Shown here: piece after piece, positions 14,393 through 23,387 of the stretch | How the letters are laid out: each line of letters starts with the position of its first letter | Numbering within the stretch: the stretch's first letter is position 1 | Assembly: GCA_001303415.1 (NCBI GenBank) | Contig: LJTN01000042.1 | Coordinates: forward strand, 1-32,244 | Direction: 5' to 3' | DNA from: Myxococcales bacterium SG8_38 | GTDB lineage: Bacteria > Myxococcota_A > Polyangia > Polyangiales > Houyiibacteriaceae | Length of the DNA: 32,244 nucleotides | Notes under the pieces: generated by a model | What the model saw: the letters and a program-made list of their open reading frames with translations, nothing else | What the model was told of the DNA's origin: nothing | The model's database searches: none | Position numbers and translations under genes: made by a program

Positions 14393-15874
14393 GTGGACGA
14401 GTACTTTCCGAGCGCGAGCGAGTTCGAGCGTCTCTGCCAAGACGCCACGGTGGTTCCGGTGCACCGCGAGGTCATCGCCGATCGGCTGACGCCGGTGCTC
14501 GCACATGCCACGCTCGGGCGGGAAGCGGGCAGCTACCTGCTCGAGAGCGTCGTCGGGGGCGAGAAATGGGCGCGGTACAGCTTCGTCGGATTCGCCCCCG
14601 AGGTCATCGTACGCGGCGTCGCGGATAAGTTCGAGCGCGTCCTAGACGGTGAGGCGCGGCAGGAGCTCGGCGTCGATCCTTGGGAGCGGCTCCGCGAGAC
14701 GCTTGCGGAGTGGAAGCCACCCGAGGTCAGCTGGCTTCCGCGCTTCTGGGGCGGCGCCGTCGGTTACGTGAGCTACGACGCCGTGCGCACCTTCGAGCCG
14801 ACGGTGGGTGCAGCGCTGGGGCGCGACGACGATTGGGAGTTCTGTTTTGCAATTGGCGGCACGGTGCTGATTTTCGACAACGTGCGGGGGACGGTGCGGG
14901 TCGTCGTGCCGGTGCGTGTCGAAGGTGATGCGCGGCGCGCCTACGAATCGGCGACGGCCCGCATCGATGCCACGCTGGACGCGCTCGACCACCCCACGTT
15001 TCCCCGACGCTTGCATCCGCCGAAGCGCGACGGTGATTTGGAGCTTCCCCCGTCTTCCTTCGACCGGGCTGGGTTCTGCGAGGCGGTGGAAAAGGCCAAG
15101 GAGCACATTCGGGCGGGCGACATCTTCCAGGTGGTGCTGTCGCAGCGCTTTCGGTTGCCGCTCGGCGACACCGACGTGTTCGATGTCTATCGCGCCATGC
15201 GCATCATCAACCCGAGCCCCTACATGTATTTCCTTCGGCTGCCCGACCGCATCGTGGCGGGGGCCAGCCCGGAAACCCTGGTCCGCCTCGAGGACGGCCA
15301 GGCCCACGTGCGTCCCATCGCGGGCACGCGCCATCGCGGACGCACCGAAGCCGAGGACCGCACCATCGAGGAAGAACTGCTCGCCGATCCGAAGGAGCGG
15401 GCCGAGCACGTCATGCTCGTCGACCTCGGCCGTAACGACGTCGGGCGGATCAGCCGGGCGGGCACTGTGCAGGTGACCGACCGGATGGTCATCGAGCGCT
15501 ACTCGCACGTGATGCACATCGTTTCCAACGTGGTCGGGGAGCTCGACCCGGGCCGCGACGCGCTCGATGTCCTCAGAGCCACGTTTCCGGCGGGGACGCT
15601 GAGCGGCGCCCCGAAGGTCCGCGCCATGCAGATCATCGAGGAGCTCGAGCCCGAGCGGCGAGGGGTCTACGGCGGCGCCGTCGGCTACATCGGCTTCGAC
15701 GGCAACATGGACGTCGCCATCGCCATCCGCACGATCGTGGCGCGGGACGCAGAGATGTGGCTCCAGGCCGGGGCCGGCATCGTGGAGGCCAGCGACCCCG
15801 ACAGGGAATACGAGGAAACCGTCAACAAGGCGCGCGCCGGGCTGGTCGCTGCGCGGGCGGGCAAGAAGGACTAA
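14393..15874 (+). CDS. trpE: Anthranilate synthase component I
   Basis: TrpE converts chorismate to anthranilate, the first step of tryptophan synthesis, using ammonia from its amidotransferase partner TrpG. The 493-residue protein has the N-terminal regulatory segment SYLLESVVGGEKWARYSFVG, in which LLES is the tryptophan feedback site. The catalytic part shows AGDIFQVVLSQRF, PSPYMYFLRL, VRPIAGTRHRGRT, HVMLVDLGRNDVGRIS, FPAGTLSGAPKVRAM and GYIGFDGNMDVAIAIRT. PIAGTRHRG favours anthranilate synthase over aminodeoxychorismate or isochorismate synthases. The start is GTG 14393. No trpG follows; the next gene is tRNA-Asp, so the partner must lie elsewhere. No Trp-rich leader peptide is visible in the 56-bp upstream gap. 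Confidence 0.93.
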   Translation: MDEYFPSASEFERLCQDATVVPVHREVIADRLTPVLAHATLGREAGSYLLESVVGGEKWARYSFVGFAPEVIVRGVADKFERVLDGEARQELGVDPWERLRETLAEWKPPEVSWLPRFWGGAVGYVSYDAVRTFEPTVGAALGRDDDWEFCFAIGGTVLIFDNVRGTVRVVVPVRVEGDARRAYESATARIDATLDALDHPTFPRRLHPPKRDGDLELPPSSFDRAGFCEAVEKAKEHIRAGDIFQVVLSQRFRLPLGDTDVFDVYRAMRIINPSPYMYFLRLPDRIVAGASPETLVRLEDGQAHVRPIAGTRHRGRTEAEDRTIEEELLADPKERAEHVMLVDLGRNDVGRISRAGTVQVTDRMVIERYSHVMHIVSNVVGELDPGRDALDVLRATFPAGTLSGAPKVRAMQIIEELEPERRGVYGGAVGYIGFDGNMDVAIAIRTIVARDAEMWLQAGAGIVEASDPDREYEETVNKARAGLVAARAGKKD

Positions 15875-15892
15875 TTTCAACGTGTCAGGGCT

Positions 15893-15921
15893 TTGACAGC
15901 CCCTTGGCCCCGGGCTACAAG
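15893..15921 (+). promoter_or_regulatory. Sigma-70-type promoter of tRNA-Asp
   Basis: TTGACA at 15893-15898 and TACAAG at 15916-15921 are 17 bp apart, a consensus -35 box with a fair -10 box. Transcription would start near 15928, about 27 bp before the mature tRNA. It begins 18 bp after the trpE stop. Confidence 0.65.
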
Positions 15922-15954
15922 GCCCGTCCCAATGGGCGATGCCCTGAGGAAAAT

Positions 15955-16028
<74 letters not shown>

Positions 16029-16059
16029 CAACAAAACCCTGGTGCCGATAGACTCTAAG

Positions 16060-16085
16060 CCCCGGATCTACCGGGGTTTTCTTTT
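16060..16085 (+). terminator. Terminator after tRNA-Asp
   Basis: CCCCGG (16060-16065) and CCGGGG (16071-16076) form a 6-bp GC stem with a 5-nt loop, followed by TTTTCTTTT. It stands about 30 bp after the tRNA. The next 165 bp, to the repeat-peptide gene, show no other convincing feature. Confidence 0.85.
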
Positions 16086-16252
16086 GTCCGCAGCGTGTCG
16101 CGCGACGCTGGAGCCTGGCGGCCAATGTTGGAAGCGTCGCGAAGCCCGGGGTCGAAACGCGGCAAGGATTCCCGCCAAAACGCAGCTCGCGCCGTGGGTC
16201 GGGCACGTGACGGCGCTTGTGCACCTCAAGGGAGGGCTTTAGAACTTTGGTC

Positions 16253-16462
16253 ATGCTCGCAAAGACAATGATTCGCGCCCTCGCTCTCGTGGCCGTCTTC
16301 GCATTCGCGGCCGTTGGAAGCGCTGAGGCATCGTACTGTCCTGGTGAGGGGGACAAGCCCTCCGAGCCAACCACCTACTGCCCGGGCGAAGGAGACAAGC
16401 CCTCGGGGCCGAGCAGCTATTGCCCTGGTGAGGGGGACAAACCCTCGGAGCCAACGACGTAA
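16253..16462 (+). CDS. Tiny secreted protein of three YCPGEGDKPS repeats
   Basis: The 69-residue precursor has a clear signal peptide (MIRALALVAVFAFAAVGSA, with cleavage likely at AEA-S). The mature part is almost nothing but three 14-residue repeats, YCPGEGDKPS plus a PTT- or PSS-type tail, ending exactly at the stop. Each repeat carries one Cys, one Tyr and an acidic GEGD turn. ATG 16253 is used; ATG 16268 gives the same signal sequence with less charge. No strong ribosome-binding site is seen for either. I do not recognise a family. A secreted, cross-linkable or metal-binding repeat peptide is conceivable, but nothing proves it. The neighbouring lipoprotein gene converges on it with a 17-bp gap. 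Confidence 0.68.
   Translation: MLAKTMIRALALVAVFAFAAVGSAEASYCPGEGDKPSEPTTYCPGEGDKPSGPSSYCPGEGDKPSEPTT
16334..16459 (+). repeat. Three 42-bp in-frame tandem repeats
   Basis: Three 42-bp units (16334-16375, 16376-16417, 16418-16459) encode the YCPGEGDKPS repeats and end at the TAA. Units 1 and 3 encode identical peptides; unit 2 differs in its tail (GPSS for EPTT) and at synonymous sites. The synonymous differences point to selection on the peptide rather than a very recent duplication. Confidence 0.92.
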
Positions 16463-16479
16463 AGCCATGTGGGTGCACT

Positions 16480-17124
16480 CTACGGGTACACCGGGAGTGC
16501 GGTGACGCTCGATCCTTCCCTGAGGCGGATTTCTCCGCACTCGGAGTCTTCGTCTGCGAAAGTGATCTCACCCCCGGGCACGAGACTCTCTGGAAAACCG
16601 CTGACGGTGAGAGAGAAGTGCGTGATCTCCAACGTCACCGTCGTCGCTCCAGGATCCGGCGTGACCTCGGTGATCTGGCTCTCGGTTTCGAAAGCACAGC
16701 CTGCGGGGATCATGCTGTCCGATCGGTGGACGATCTCCATGGGGTCCGCGCCTTGCACCGCGATGACCAACTCGACCGCGGAAAAGAAGACGGTGGCGGG
16801 GTCCACGAGCGGCGTGCAGAGGTCTGTCATGATCACACTGGCGGACGTCGTCAAAGCGGAGGCTCCGCCGTCGGCTACCAAGCGCGCGGCCGTGGCGTTG
16901 AGGGTGAGATGGATCGGAACGGGCACGTGGAAGTCATCGCCTACGGTGACGGAGCATTCCATCGCGTAGAGCCCCGACTCGAGTGGCATGCCGCCGGCGC
17001 CGGCGCCGCCGCCAGTGTCGCTCTCATCCGCAGCGCCGCCGCCGCAGCCGGTCATCGCCGCAAAAAGCGCCCCCACCACCAGCACGGCACTCAGCGTCAC
17101 CGACATCCGAAGCGCATTCGTCAC
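16480..17124 (-). CDS. Hypothetical lipoprotein
   Basis: The 214-residue protein has a signal peptide ending in a lipobox (AMTGC, Cys27), followed by a short Gly/Ala-rich linker (GGGAGAGG). The globular part is beta-rich by eye, with segments such as GLYAMECSVTVGDDFHVPVP, HLTLNATAARLVADGG and TVTLEITHFSLTVSGFPESL. Three further cysteines could form disulfides. Start GTG 17124 is used because it supplies Arg6 in the signal peptide; ATG 17106 would lack any positive charge there. It is probably outer-membrane or periplasmic. No family recognised. Confidence 0.78.
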   Translation of the reverse strand: MTNALRMSVTLSAVLVVGALFAAMTGCGGGAADESDTGGGAGAGGMPLESGLYAMECSVTVGDDFHVPVPIHLTLNATAARLVADGGASALTTSASVIMTDLCTPLVDPATVFFSAVELVIAVQGADPMEIVHRSDSMIPAGCAFETESQITEVTPDPGATTVTLEITHFSLTVSGFPESLVPGGEITFADEDSECGEIRLREGSSVTALPVYP

Positions 17125-17457
17125 GACATCCGAACATGCGCTTCATCTCCCGCAGCTGCAATCCGAGGCTAGGGCGCTCCGGACGAACGGCTCGATCTTT
17201 CCGATTTCCGCGATTCCACTGGAAATTTCCCCTTGCGTGGAAGCAAGCGGTAGGGTTGGCGCGGTTCTGGCATTACCTGGGGTAGAGGGACATGTGGCCG
17301 AAAGCCCTGTGTAGGGTTGGCTCAATTTCGTTGAAAAAACAACAACGAGAAGGGGCCGATGTGGTTGTTTGTAGTAGTTATGCCACGCGTTTTTTCACAC
17401 GGTGTGAATCTAGTTCACGGTTGACAGTCTCACGTATGAAACACAGGGAGGGCACTC
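17125..17457 (+). other. Long intergenic region upstream of the glycosyltransferase gene
   Basis: This 333-bp stretch has no convincing gene and is clearly richer in A/T near its right end than the coding sequence around it. It holds an 11-bp direct repeat GTAGGGTTGGC at 17250-17260 and 17311-17321, a near-perfect inverted repeat ACAACAAC/GTGGTTGT around 17340-17370, and the phased TTCAC sites listed separately. A ribosome-binding site GGGAGGG lies just before the ATG at 17458. It looks regulatory rather than empty. Confidence 0.55.
17394..17418 (+). promoter_or_regulatory. Phased TTCAC/GTGAA operator-like sites
   Basis: TTCACACGGTGTGAA (17394-17408) is a perfect 15-bp palindrome. A third half-site TTCAC follows at 17414-17418, so TTCAC, GTGAA and TTCAC start exactly 10 bp apart, on the same face of the helix. 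A TTGACA (17421-17426) lies just after, but no well-spaced -10 box follows it. The cluster ends 40 bp before the glycosyltransferase start, a good place for a regulator. Its protein is unknown. Confidence 0.5.
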
Positions 17458-18843
17458 ATGTATTCGCATGAGAGACGATGGCTGCGCAGATTGGCGATTG
17501 TAAATGATTACGTACGGATCCCGTACGCCAATGGGTCGTCGTATGCGTCGCAGTTTCTGTACCGGGAGATGACGGCCCGCGGTCACGAGGTGACCGTGGT
17601 GGGTCCCAACGACCCGCACGCGAAGCCAGGCGAGCTGCCCCCACGGCACATTTCGTTGCCGAGCATTCCGCTGCGAAACCATCCGGGCTTCTATCTCGCG
17701 ATGCCGTCGAAGCCGTCGCTCGACTCCCTGCGGGACGCCAATTTCGACATGACCTTGGTGCAGAGCCCGAGCGGTTTGCTTTATGTCGGCGCCTGGCTTC
17801 GCCAGCAGCACAGGGTGCCCCTGGTTTGCGTCAACACTTTGCACATGCCGAGCGTGTACAACGTTCTACTTCCGGACGCGCTGAATCACACCACGACGGT
17901 CAACCGCCTCTTCGAGGATGGTCTGATTCCGATGGTCGAGGCGCATTCGAGGGACGTCTACAACGGCGGTGATGCGCTCGTATGCCTGAGCCCCGGCTTG
18001 AAGGGTTACTGGCGGGATCGCGGCGTCGAAGTTCCGATTCACGTCATTCCCCGCGCCATCGAAAAGCGCATCTTCGACCAAACCGGTCAAGAAGATCCGT
18101 TCGCGCCGGAAGCAAAGCGCGGCGCCCGGCTGGTGGTCGTTTGCCGCCATGCGCGCGAGAAGGAAGTCGATCGCGTGATGCGCATCTTCGCGCAGCACGT
18201 CTACCCGCATGTGGAGGGCGCGACCCTGACACTCGTGGGCGACGGTCCGGAGCACGAGGCGCTGAAGGAGCAGGCCAAGGAGCTCGGCGTCGACCACCGG
18301 ACCTATTTCATGGGCGAGCAGGGCCTTCAGAAGATGCCGGCCTGGTATCGCCATGCAGACCTCTTCGTCTATGCCTCGCTTTCGGAGACGTACGGCCAGG
18401 TGATCAGCGAAGCGCTTTGGTGCGGCCTGCCAGTCGTGGCCATGGACGATGGGATGGGCGTGGCCGGCCAGGTGACCGATGGCGAGGATGGCTTCTTGGT
18501 CGATCCCAAGGCCGAGGATGCCGAGGCGCAGTTCGGCCGCCACGTCCAGCTTTTGCTCACCAAGGAGCCTCTCAGGCGCCAGATGTCCGAGAAGGCCACG
18601 CGCAATGCGAAGGATCGTTCCGATCCGGAAGCGTGCGTCCAGCGCTATCTCGAGGTCTTCGAGATCGCTCGCGACCATGCCCGCCGCCACCCGGAGCGCC
18701 ACCCGCTCAAGGCGTACGGCAGTCTCGCCAACTGGACTTGGCTGCATGCGACGGTGGGCGCCATGGGTCTTCTCCGCAAGCCCGTGGAGCTGAACCGCAA
18801 CCAAGCAGCCACCGGCACCTGGACACTGGCGCCTGCTTCCTGA
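17458..18843 (+). CDS. GT4-family glycosyltransferase
   Basis: The 461-residue protein is a two-domain GT-B enzyme. The N-terminal acceptor domain begins RRLAIVNDYVRIPYANGSSY, followed by REMTARGHEVTVVGPN. The C-terminal donor domain shows LVVVCRHAREKEVDRVMRIF, LTLVGDGPEHEALKEQAKEL, YFMGEQ, ADLFVYASLSETYGQVISEA with the E-x7-E motif near residue 310, and LPVVAMDDGMGVAGQVTDGE. GT4 enzymes transfer a sugar from a nucleotide sugar, with retention, to lipid or polysaccharide acceptors. The closest pattern is to bacterial glycolipid (alpha-mannosyl/galactosyl-diacylglycerol type) synthases, but the acceptor cannot be read. Start ATG 17458 lies behind GGGAGGG. The gene stands alone with its own regulated-looking upstream region. 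Confidence 0.9.
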   Translation: MYSHERRWLRRLAIVNDYVRIPYANGSSYASQFLYREMTARGHEVTVVGPNDPHAKPGELPPRHISLPSIPLRNHPGFYLAMPSKPSLDSLRDANFDMTLVQSPSGLLYVGAWLRQQHRVPLVCVNTLHMPSVYNVLLPDALNHTTTVNRLFEDGLIPMVEAHSRDVYNGGDALVCLSPGLKGYWRDRGVEVPIHVIPRAIEKRIFDQTGQEDPFAPEAKRGARLVVVCRHAREKEVDRVMRIFAQHVYPHVEGATLTLVGDGPEHEALKEQAKELGVDHRTYFMGEQGLQKMPAWYRHADLFVYASLSETYGQVISEALWCGLPVVAMDDGMGVAGQVTDGEDGFLVDPKAEDAEAQFGRHVQLLLTKEPLRRQMSEKATRNAKDRSDPEACVQRYLEVFEIARDHARRHPERHPLKAYGSLANWTWLHATVGAMGLLRKPVELNRNQAATGTWTLAPAS

Positions 18844-18891
18844 CACCGTCCGGCCCTGCGGCCCTGCATACAGGGTGAGGCTCTCCGACCG

Positions 18892-21800
18892 TCACTCGGC
18901 GGTCAGGAGCTCTACGTCTTTGTCGGAAGGCACCGTGGGTGGAGGCGGCGGCACCGTCGGACGCCCGCGAAGCCGTGCGAAGAAGTTGCCCGCGCGCCTG
19001 TGCGCATCTTCGAGGATGATGTAGCTGCTCGGCACGATGAGCAGCATGATCATCGTGGCGGCCAGAACGCCGAAGCCCAACGACACGGCCATCGGGACCA
19101 GGAAGCGTGCCTGCACCGAGGTCTCGAGGATCATCGGCGCCAAGCCGAAGAACGTGGTCAGCGAGGTGAGAAGGATGGGACGGAAGCGCCGCGCCGCGCC
19201 CGAGACCACCGCTTCCCACAGGCCCATTCCGCCCTCGCGGAAGCGGTTGATGGCGTCGATGAGAATGAGCGAGTCGTTGACGACGACGCCGGACAAGGCG
19301 ACCACGCCCATCATGCTCATCAGGCTGAGGCTGACGTGGTCCCAAAGGAACCAGCCCATCGCGACGTGGCCCCAGACCGCGCCCACCATGCCGAATGGGA
19401 TGGCCGACATGACGAGCAAGGGCTGCCCATAGCTCCGAAACACGACCGCCAGCATCGAGAACATGACGATCAGGGCCAGCACGAAGCCGAGGCCGAGCGC
19501 GCTCAGCGTCTCGGCTTGGCGCTCCTGCTCGCCACCGAGGCTGTAGGCCAGGCCCGGAATGTCCGCGAGCAACTGTGCGAGCTCACGTTGCCGAATCTGC
19601 GCGATGATCTCGTTTGCGTTGGCGTCTTCATCGGCCACGTCCGCCGTGACACTGATGTTGCGGCGTCCGTCCGTGCGCCGAATCTCCGAATACGCCTGTC
19701 CGCGCGATACGATGGCCGCCTGGGCCAGCGGCATCTCGCCTCCGGCAGGCGTATGCACGATGAGCTCTTCGACGTTGTAAAGCGAGCGCCGCTCCTCGAG
19801 CGGAAGCCGGACGTAGACGCGGACCTCGTCACGGCCGCGCTGTTGTCGGACCGCCTCCGCGCCGAAGAAGCCGGCACGGACCTGCCGGGCTAGATCGAGC
19901 TCGGTCAGCCCCTGCGCTTGGGCGGCGTCGGTGAGGCGGAAGTCGAGCTGGTCCTTGCCCTTGGTCACGCCGCTGTCGATGTCTCGGAGGCCGCTATACG
20001 AGGCGATCTCCGATGCGAGGCGTTCGGCGGCCGCCTCGAGCGTGGGTACGTCGTCGTGGATGAGCTCGATGTCGATCGGCTTGCCTGGCTGCACCCCGAC
20101 TTCGAAGGAGAAAGTGAGCGACTCGGCCCCCGGCACCTCACCGATTCCGTTGCGCCACCGTTGGACGAACTGCTGCGTGGTGAGGTCACGCTGGCTGGCT
20201 TCCACGAGATAGATCATCACTGTCGCAAAGTGACTGCCTTCGCTCGAAAGCGAGCCCTCCGGGCCCGCCTCGAGCTGGCTGATCGCGCCGACTTCCTCGT
20301 AGAGGCCGCGCGAGATGGTTCCGCCTTCGAGCTCGGCGCTCTCTTCCTCCACGATGGACCGCGCAACCCCGGCGATGCGTTTTGCAACTCGCTCGGTCTC
20401 GGCCACGGGCGTTCCAACCGGCATTTTCAGATGCGCGGTGATCATGTCGCCTTCGACCTTGGGCAAGAAGGTGAAGGGAATGCGGCCCGCCACGTAGCCC
20501 ATCGTCGCGATGAGCACGGCGACGCCGGCGGTGACCGTGAAGTACCGCCACTTCAGCGATTTTTCGAGGATGGGTATGTACGTGTGCTGGATGTGATGTT
20601 GGAGCCGGTGGGGGACGTCCAGCTTGTTCACGATCTGCATGAACCACAGGTAGGGCGAGAGCACGATGCGCAACCACCAGGGCATCGGGTGCGATAGATG
20701 CGCGGGGAGAATCAATATCGACTCGATCAGCGAGATCATCAGGACCGCGATGACGACGATGGGCACTACCCGGAAGAATTTGCCCATCGGGCCGGGCACC
20801 ATCAGCATCGGCGCGAATGCCACGCAGCTGGTAAGGACCGCGAAAATGACGGGCTGCGCGACTTCCTTGGTGCCATCGATCGCGGCCCGCAGGCGGCCTT
20901 TTCCGTCTTGCCGTTGTTTGTAGACCGCTTCGCCCACGACGATCGCGTCGTCCACCACCATGCCGAGTGTGATGATGAAGGCGAAGAGCGAAATCATGTT
21001 GATCGACACGTCGGTCACCGGAAAGAAGAGCAGCGACCCCGCAAACGAAATGGGAATGCCGAGGGTGACCCAAAAAGCCAGGCGCGCCTCGAGGAAGAGG
21101 CCGAGTGTGAGAAGCACCAACACCAGACCGATGCGGGCGTTGCTCAAGAGCAACGAGAGCCGCTGCTCGTACATCTCCGCCGTGTCGAACCAAGTGGCGG
21201 AGTAGAGGCCTTCCGGGAGCGTCTCTTGAAGCTCTGCGACGTATTCCTTGGCGGCTGCTGCGACGGTGAGAGGGGTTTCGGTGCCCACGCGGAAGACGTT
21301 GATCATGACCGCTCGCTTGCCGTTGTAGGTCGCCTCCTTGTCGATCTCGCGGAAGGCATCCTTCACGGTTGCGATGTCGCGAATCCGGACTTGCGAGCCG
21401 TCGGGCTGGCTCAAGACGATGATGTCCCCAAACTCGTCACCCCGGTCGCGCCGTTCGGTGGTGCGCAAGAGCACCTCGCCAGCTTGGGTCTTGACGCCTC
21501 CGCCAGGCACTTCGACCGACGCCGCGTTCACGCGGGCCGCGATCTCGTCGAGCGTGAGGTCGTATTTGCGAAGCTGCGCCTGGGGCACCTCGATGCTGAT
21601 CTCGAGTGGGCGTATGCCCGTGAGCTCCACGTAGGTGATTCGGGAATCGCGCAAGAGCTCGCGGCGGCTGTTCTCGGCGACGGCGCGTAGCGTCGCTTCG
21701 TCCACGTCGCCGTAGAGCACGAGCGAAATCACTTGTTGCCGATTGGAGATGAGGGTGACGGTGGGCCGCTCGACGTCCTCCGGAAACGACGTGATTCGAT

Positions 21801-22176
21801 CGATGGCGCTCTTCACGTCGTTGAGCGCCCGATCTTTGTCTGCGCCCAGCAGAAGCTCCACGTTGACCGTGCCGATGCCCTCCATCGCAGTCGACGTGAC
21901 CTTCTTCACCCCATCGATACCACGAACCGCTTCCTCGACCGCGAGGATCACCGCCTGCTCGACTTCGGCGGGGCTTGCACCCGGATAGGTCACCTGAATG
22001 GAGACGACGTCCAGCTCGACCTCGGGAAACACCTCCTGTTTGATGCCGGAGGCGAGGGTGACCAGGCCGCCGACGATGAGGATCAGCATCAGCACGTTAG
22101 CCGCGACGCGGTTCTTGGCCATCCACGGGATCGGGCCGCGTTCGTCGGTGTGCAATTCGTGGTCGTCGTGGGTCAT
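18892..22176 (-). CDS. RND efflux pump, inner-membrane transporter
   Basis: The 1094-residue protein is an AcrB/HAE-type resistance-nodulation-division pump that uses proton flow to export hydrophobic compounds through a tripartite channel. It starts [20 protein letters not shown], has the porter motif [14 protein letters not shown], and carries the proton-relay pair in [12 protein letters not shown] (near residue 405). The second half repeats the fold, with [20 protein letters not shown], where relatives have the second relay segment. Twelve membrane helices and two large periplasmic loops fit its length. Its ATG overlaps the stop of the membrane-fusion gene (ATGA, 22173-22176). It is the last gene of the tetR-led operon and converges with the glycosyltransferase. 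Substrates are unknown. Confidence 0.95.
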   Translation of the reverse strand: MTHDDHELHTDERGPIPWMAKNRVAANVLMLILIVGGLVTLASGIKQEVFPEVELDVVSIQVTYPGASPAEVEQAVILAVEEAVRGIDGVKKVTSTAMEGIGTVNVELLLGADKDRALNDVKSAIDRITSFPEDVERPTVTLISNRQQVISLVLYGDVDEATLRAVAENSRRELLRDSRITYVELTGIRPLEISIEVPQAQLRKYDLTLDEIAARVNAASVEVPGGGVKTQAGEVLLRTTERRDRGDEFGDIIVLSQPDGSQVRIRDIATVKDAFREIDKEATYNGKRAVMINVFRVGTETPLTVAAAAKEYVAELQETLPEGLYSATWFDTAEMYEQRLSLLLSNARIGLVLVLLTLGLFLEARLAFWVTLGIPISFAGSLLFFPVTDVSINMISLFAFIITLGMVVDDAIVVGEAVYKQRQDGKGRLRAAIDGTKEVAQPVIFAVLTSCVAFAPMLMVPGPMGKFFRVVPIVVIAVLMISLIESILILPAHLSHPMPWWLRIVLSPYLWFMQIVNKLDVPHRLQHHIQHTYIPILEKSLKWRYFTVTAGVAVLIATMGYVAGRIPFTFLPKVEGDMITAHLKMPVGTPVAETERVAKRIAGVARSIVEEESAELEGGTISRGLYEEVGAISQLEAGPEGSLSSEGSHFATVMIYLVEASQRDLTTQQFVQRWRNGIGEVPGAESLTFSFEVGVQPGKPIDIELIHDDVPTLEAAAERLASEIASYSGLRDIDSGVTKGKDQLDFRLTDAAQAQGLTELDLARQVRAGFFGAEAVRQQRGRDEVRVYVRLPLEERRSLYNVEELIVHTPAGGEMPLAQAAIVSRGQAYSEIRRTDGRRNISVTADVADEDANANEIIAQIRQRELAQLLADIPGLAYSLGGEQERQAETLSALGLGFVLALIVMFSMLAVVFRSYGQPLLVMSAIPFGMVGAVWGHVAMGWFLWDHVSLSLMSMMGVVALSGVVVNDSLILIDAINRFREGGMGLWEAVVSGAARRFRPILLTSLTTFFGLAPMILETSVQARFLVPMAVSLGFGVLAATMIMLLIVPSSYIILEDAHRRAGNFFARLRGRPTVPPPPPTVPSDKDVELLTAE

Positions 22177-23387
22177 GGGGCAGCTTGGGCCGCGGGCGCG
22201 CTCGGCTTTGCTTCCGGGGAGGCGGAAGTAGACTCCGGTGTGCGCAGCGGCATGTTCGGAACCGGTGTCGCGATGCGGCTTATCACCACGCGTGCATTGG
22301 GATCGAGGCCTCCAGTGATCAACACGGAGTCGGGCTCGGTCCAGGCGATCTCGACCTCGTGAATCTCGAGCAGGTCTTGGTCATTCATCACATAGACTTC
22401 GCGGCCGTTGCGCAGCGCAGCCCGGGGCAGCCGAATCGCGTTTTCGATCGGCCGCGCTTCGATGGCGACGTCGACGAACGACCCGAGCAGCAAGGGTAGG
22501 TCGCCCTCGTCGCCGAGGGGGTTATCGATGCTCACCAAGAGGCGGGCCATGGCTCCCCCTGGATCGAGGTCCGGAAACTGCCGGATGACCTCTCCTTGCC
22601 GCTCGATGGTCCCGTCGCCGACACGCTGGACGATCTTGGCCTCGGAGCCGGGGGTCTCCTCGGTCCGCACTTGGACGGTTCGCAGCATGCTCACCGGAAC
22701 CGACACCTGCACGTGGTACTCGTCCGTGCCAACCAGACGCGCCACCGGGGTTTGAGGGCTCAGCAGTTGACCGAGGTCGACCTCCTCGCTCACCACCATG
22801 GCGTTGAACGGCGCGCGGAGCACGGTGCGTTTCAAATCGAGCTCCGCCTTCTTCAGGGCGCTTTGCGCGGCCTTGAGCGCCAGGCGGCTCGCTTCGAGCT
22901 GTGGCTTGCGTTGGGCGAGCTCGCGCTGCTCTTCGGAGACGTCGATTTCGCCGAACGACTCCCACTCGCGTTTGGCGACCTCGCCGCGGCGCGCCTCGAT
23001 CCGCAGGTCGAGCCTCGCCCGATTCACCTGCGACCGAAAGGATTCCACCGCGAGCTCGTAGTCGCGCGCATCGATGCGCAGGATTGGCTCGTTCGCTTCG
23101 AACCGGCCGCCTGCCACCAGCTCCGGGCTCTGCCACACGACACGGCCTCCCAGCTCGGCCTGCAGGACGATCTCTTTGGCGGGGACCACCGTGCCTTTGG
23201 CATGCAGGTCCACATCGTGACGTGCGGCGCCGATTCGCATGACCTCTACGAGGGTTCCCTCCAGCGTTTTGGGAGCGCGAGGAGGCTCTTCCTTGGTCGT
23301 GACCAAGAGGATCGCGATCGCGACGGACGCGACGATGACACCGATGGACAGGCCCCATTTGAGGCGACGCTCGCTTCGTTTACTCAT
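22173..23387 (-). CDS. RND periplasmic adaptor (membrane-fusion protein)
   Basis: The 404-residue HlyD/AcrA-type adaptor bridges the inner-membrane pump and the outer-membrane channel. An N-terminal membrane anchor ([19 protein letters not shown]) precedes a lipoyl-like half-motif ([20 protein letters not shown]), a helical hairpin around residues 100-185 rich in Arg, Glu and Ala, the second lipoyl half ([20 protein letters not shown]), and beta-barrel and membrane-proximal domains. I prefer ATG 23387, which overlaps the preceding stop (ATGAGTAA) and has GGAGAG upstream; a TTG at 23402 would add five residues. It is coupled on both sides by overlaps within the operon. Confidence 0.93.
   Translation of the reverse strand: MSKRSERRLKWGLSIGVIVASVAIAILLVTTKEEPPRAPKTLEGTLVEVMRIGAARHDVDLHAKGTVVPAKEIVLQAELGGRVVWQSPELVAGGRFEANEPILRIDARDYELAVESFRSQVNRARLDLRIEARRGEVAKREWESFGEIDVSEEQRELAQRKPQLEASRLALKAAQSALKKAELDLKRTVLRAPFNAMVVSEEVDLGQLLSPQTPVARLVGTDEYHVQVSVPVSMLRTVQVRTEETPGSEAKIVQRVGDGTIERQGEVIRQFPDLDPGGAMARLLVSIDNPLGDEGDLPLLLGSFVDVAIEARPIENAIRLPRAALRNGREVYVMNDQDLLEIHEVEIAWTEPDSVLITGGLDPNARVVISRIATPVPNMPLRTPESTSASPEAKPSAPAAQAAP

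Noticed and set aside
14642-15880. 412-residue minus-strand open frame opposite trpE
   Set aside because: It is a shadow of trpE, whose motifs are complete and collinear.
16334-16459. Three 42-bp repeats as a CRISPR array
   Set aside because: The units are contiguous with no spacers and are in frame within a signal-peptide protein.
17866-18846. 326-residue minus-strand frame opposite the glycosyltransferase
   Set aside because: It is rich in His/Asp/Arg as antisense shadows are, and the plus strand has an intact GT4 protein.
18862-18875. CCCTG/CAGGG hairpin between the glycosyltransferase and pump genes as a terminator
   Set aside because: The stem is only 5 bp and no T-run follows on either strand.
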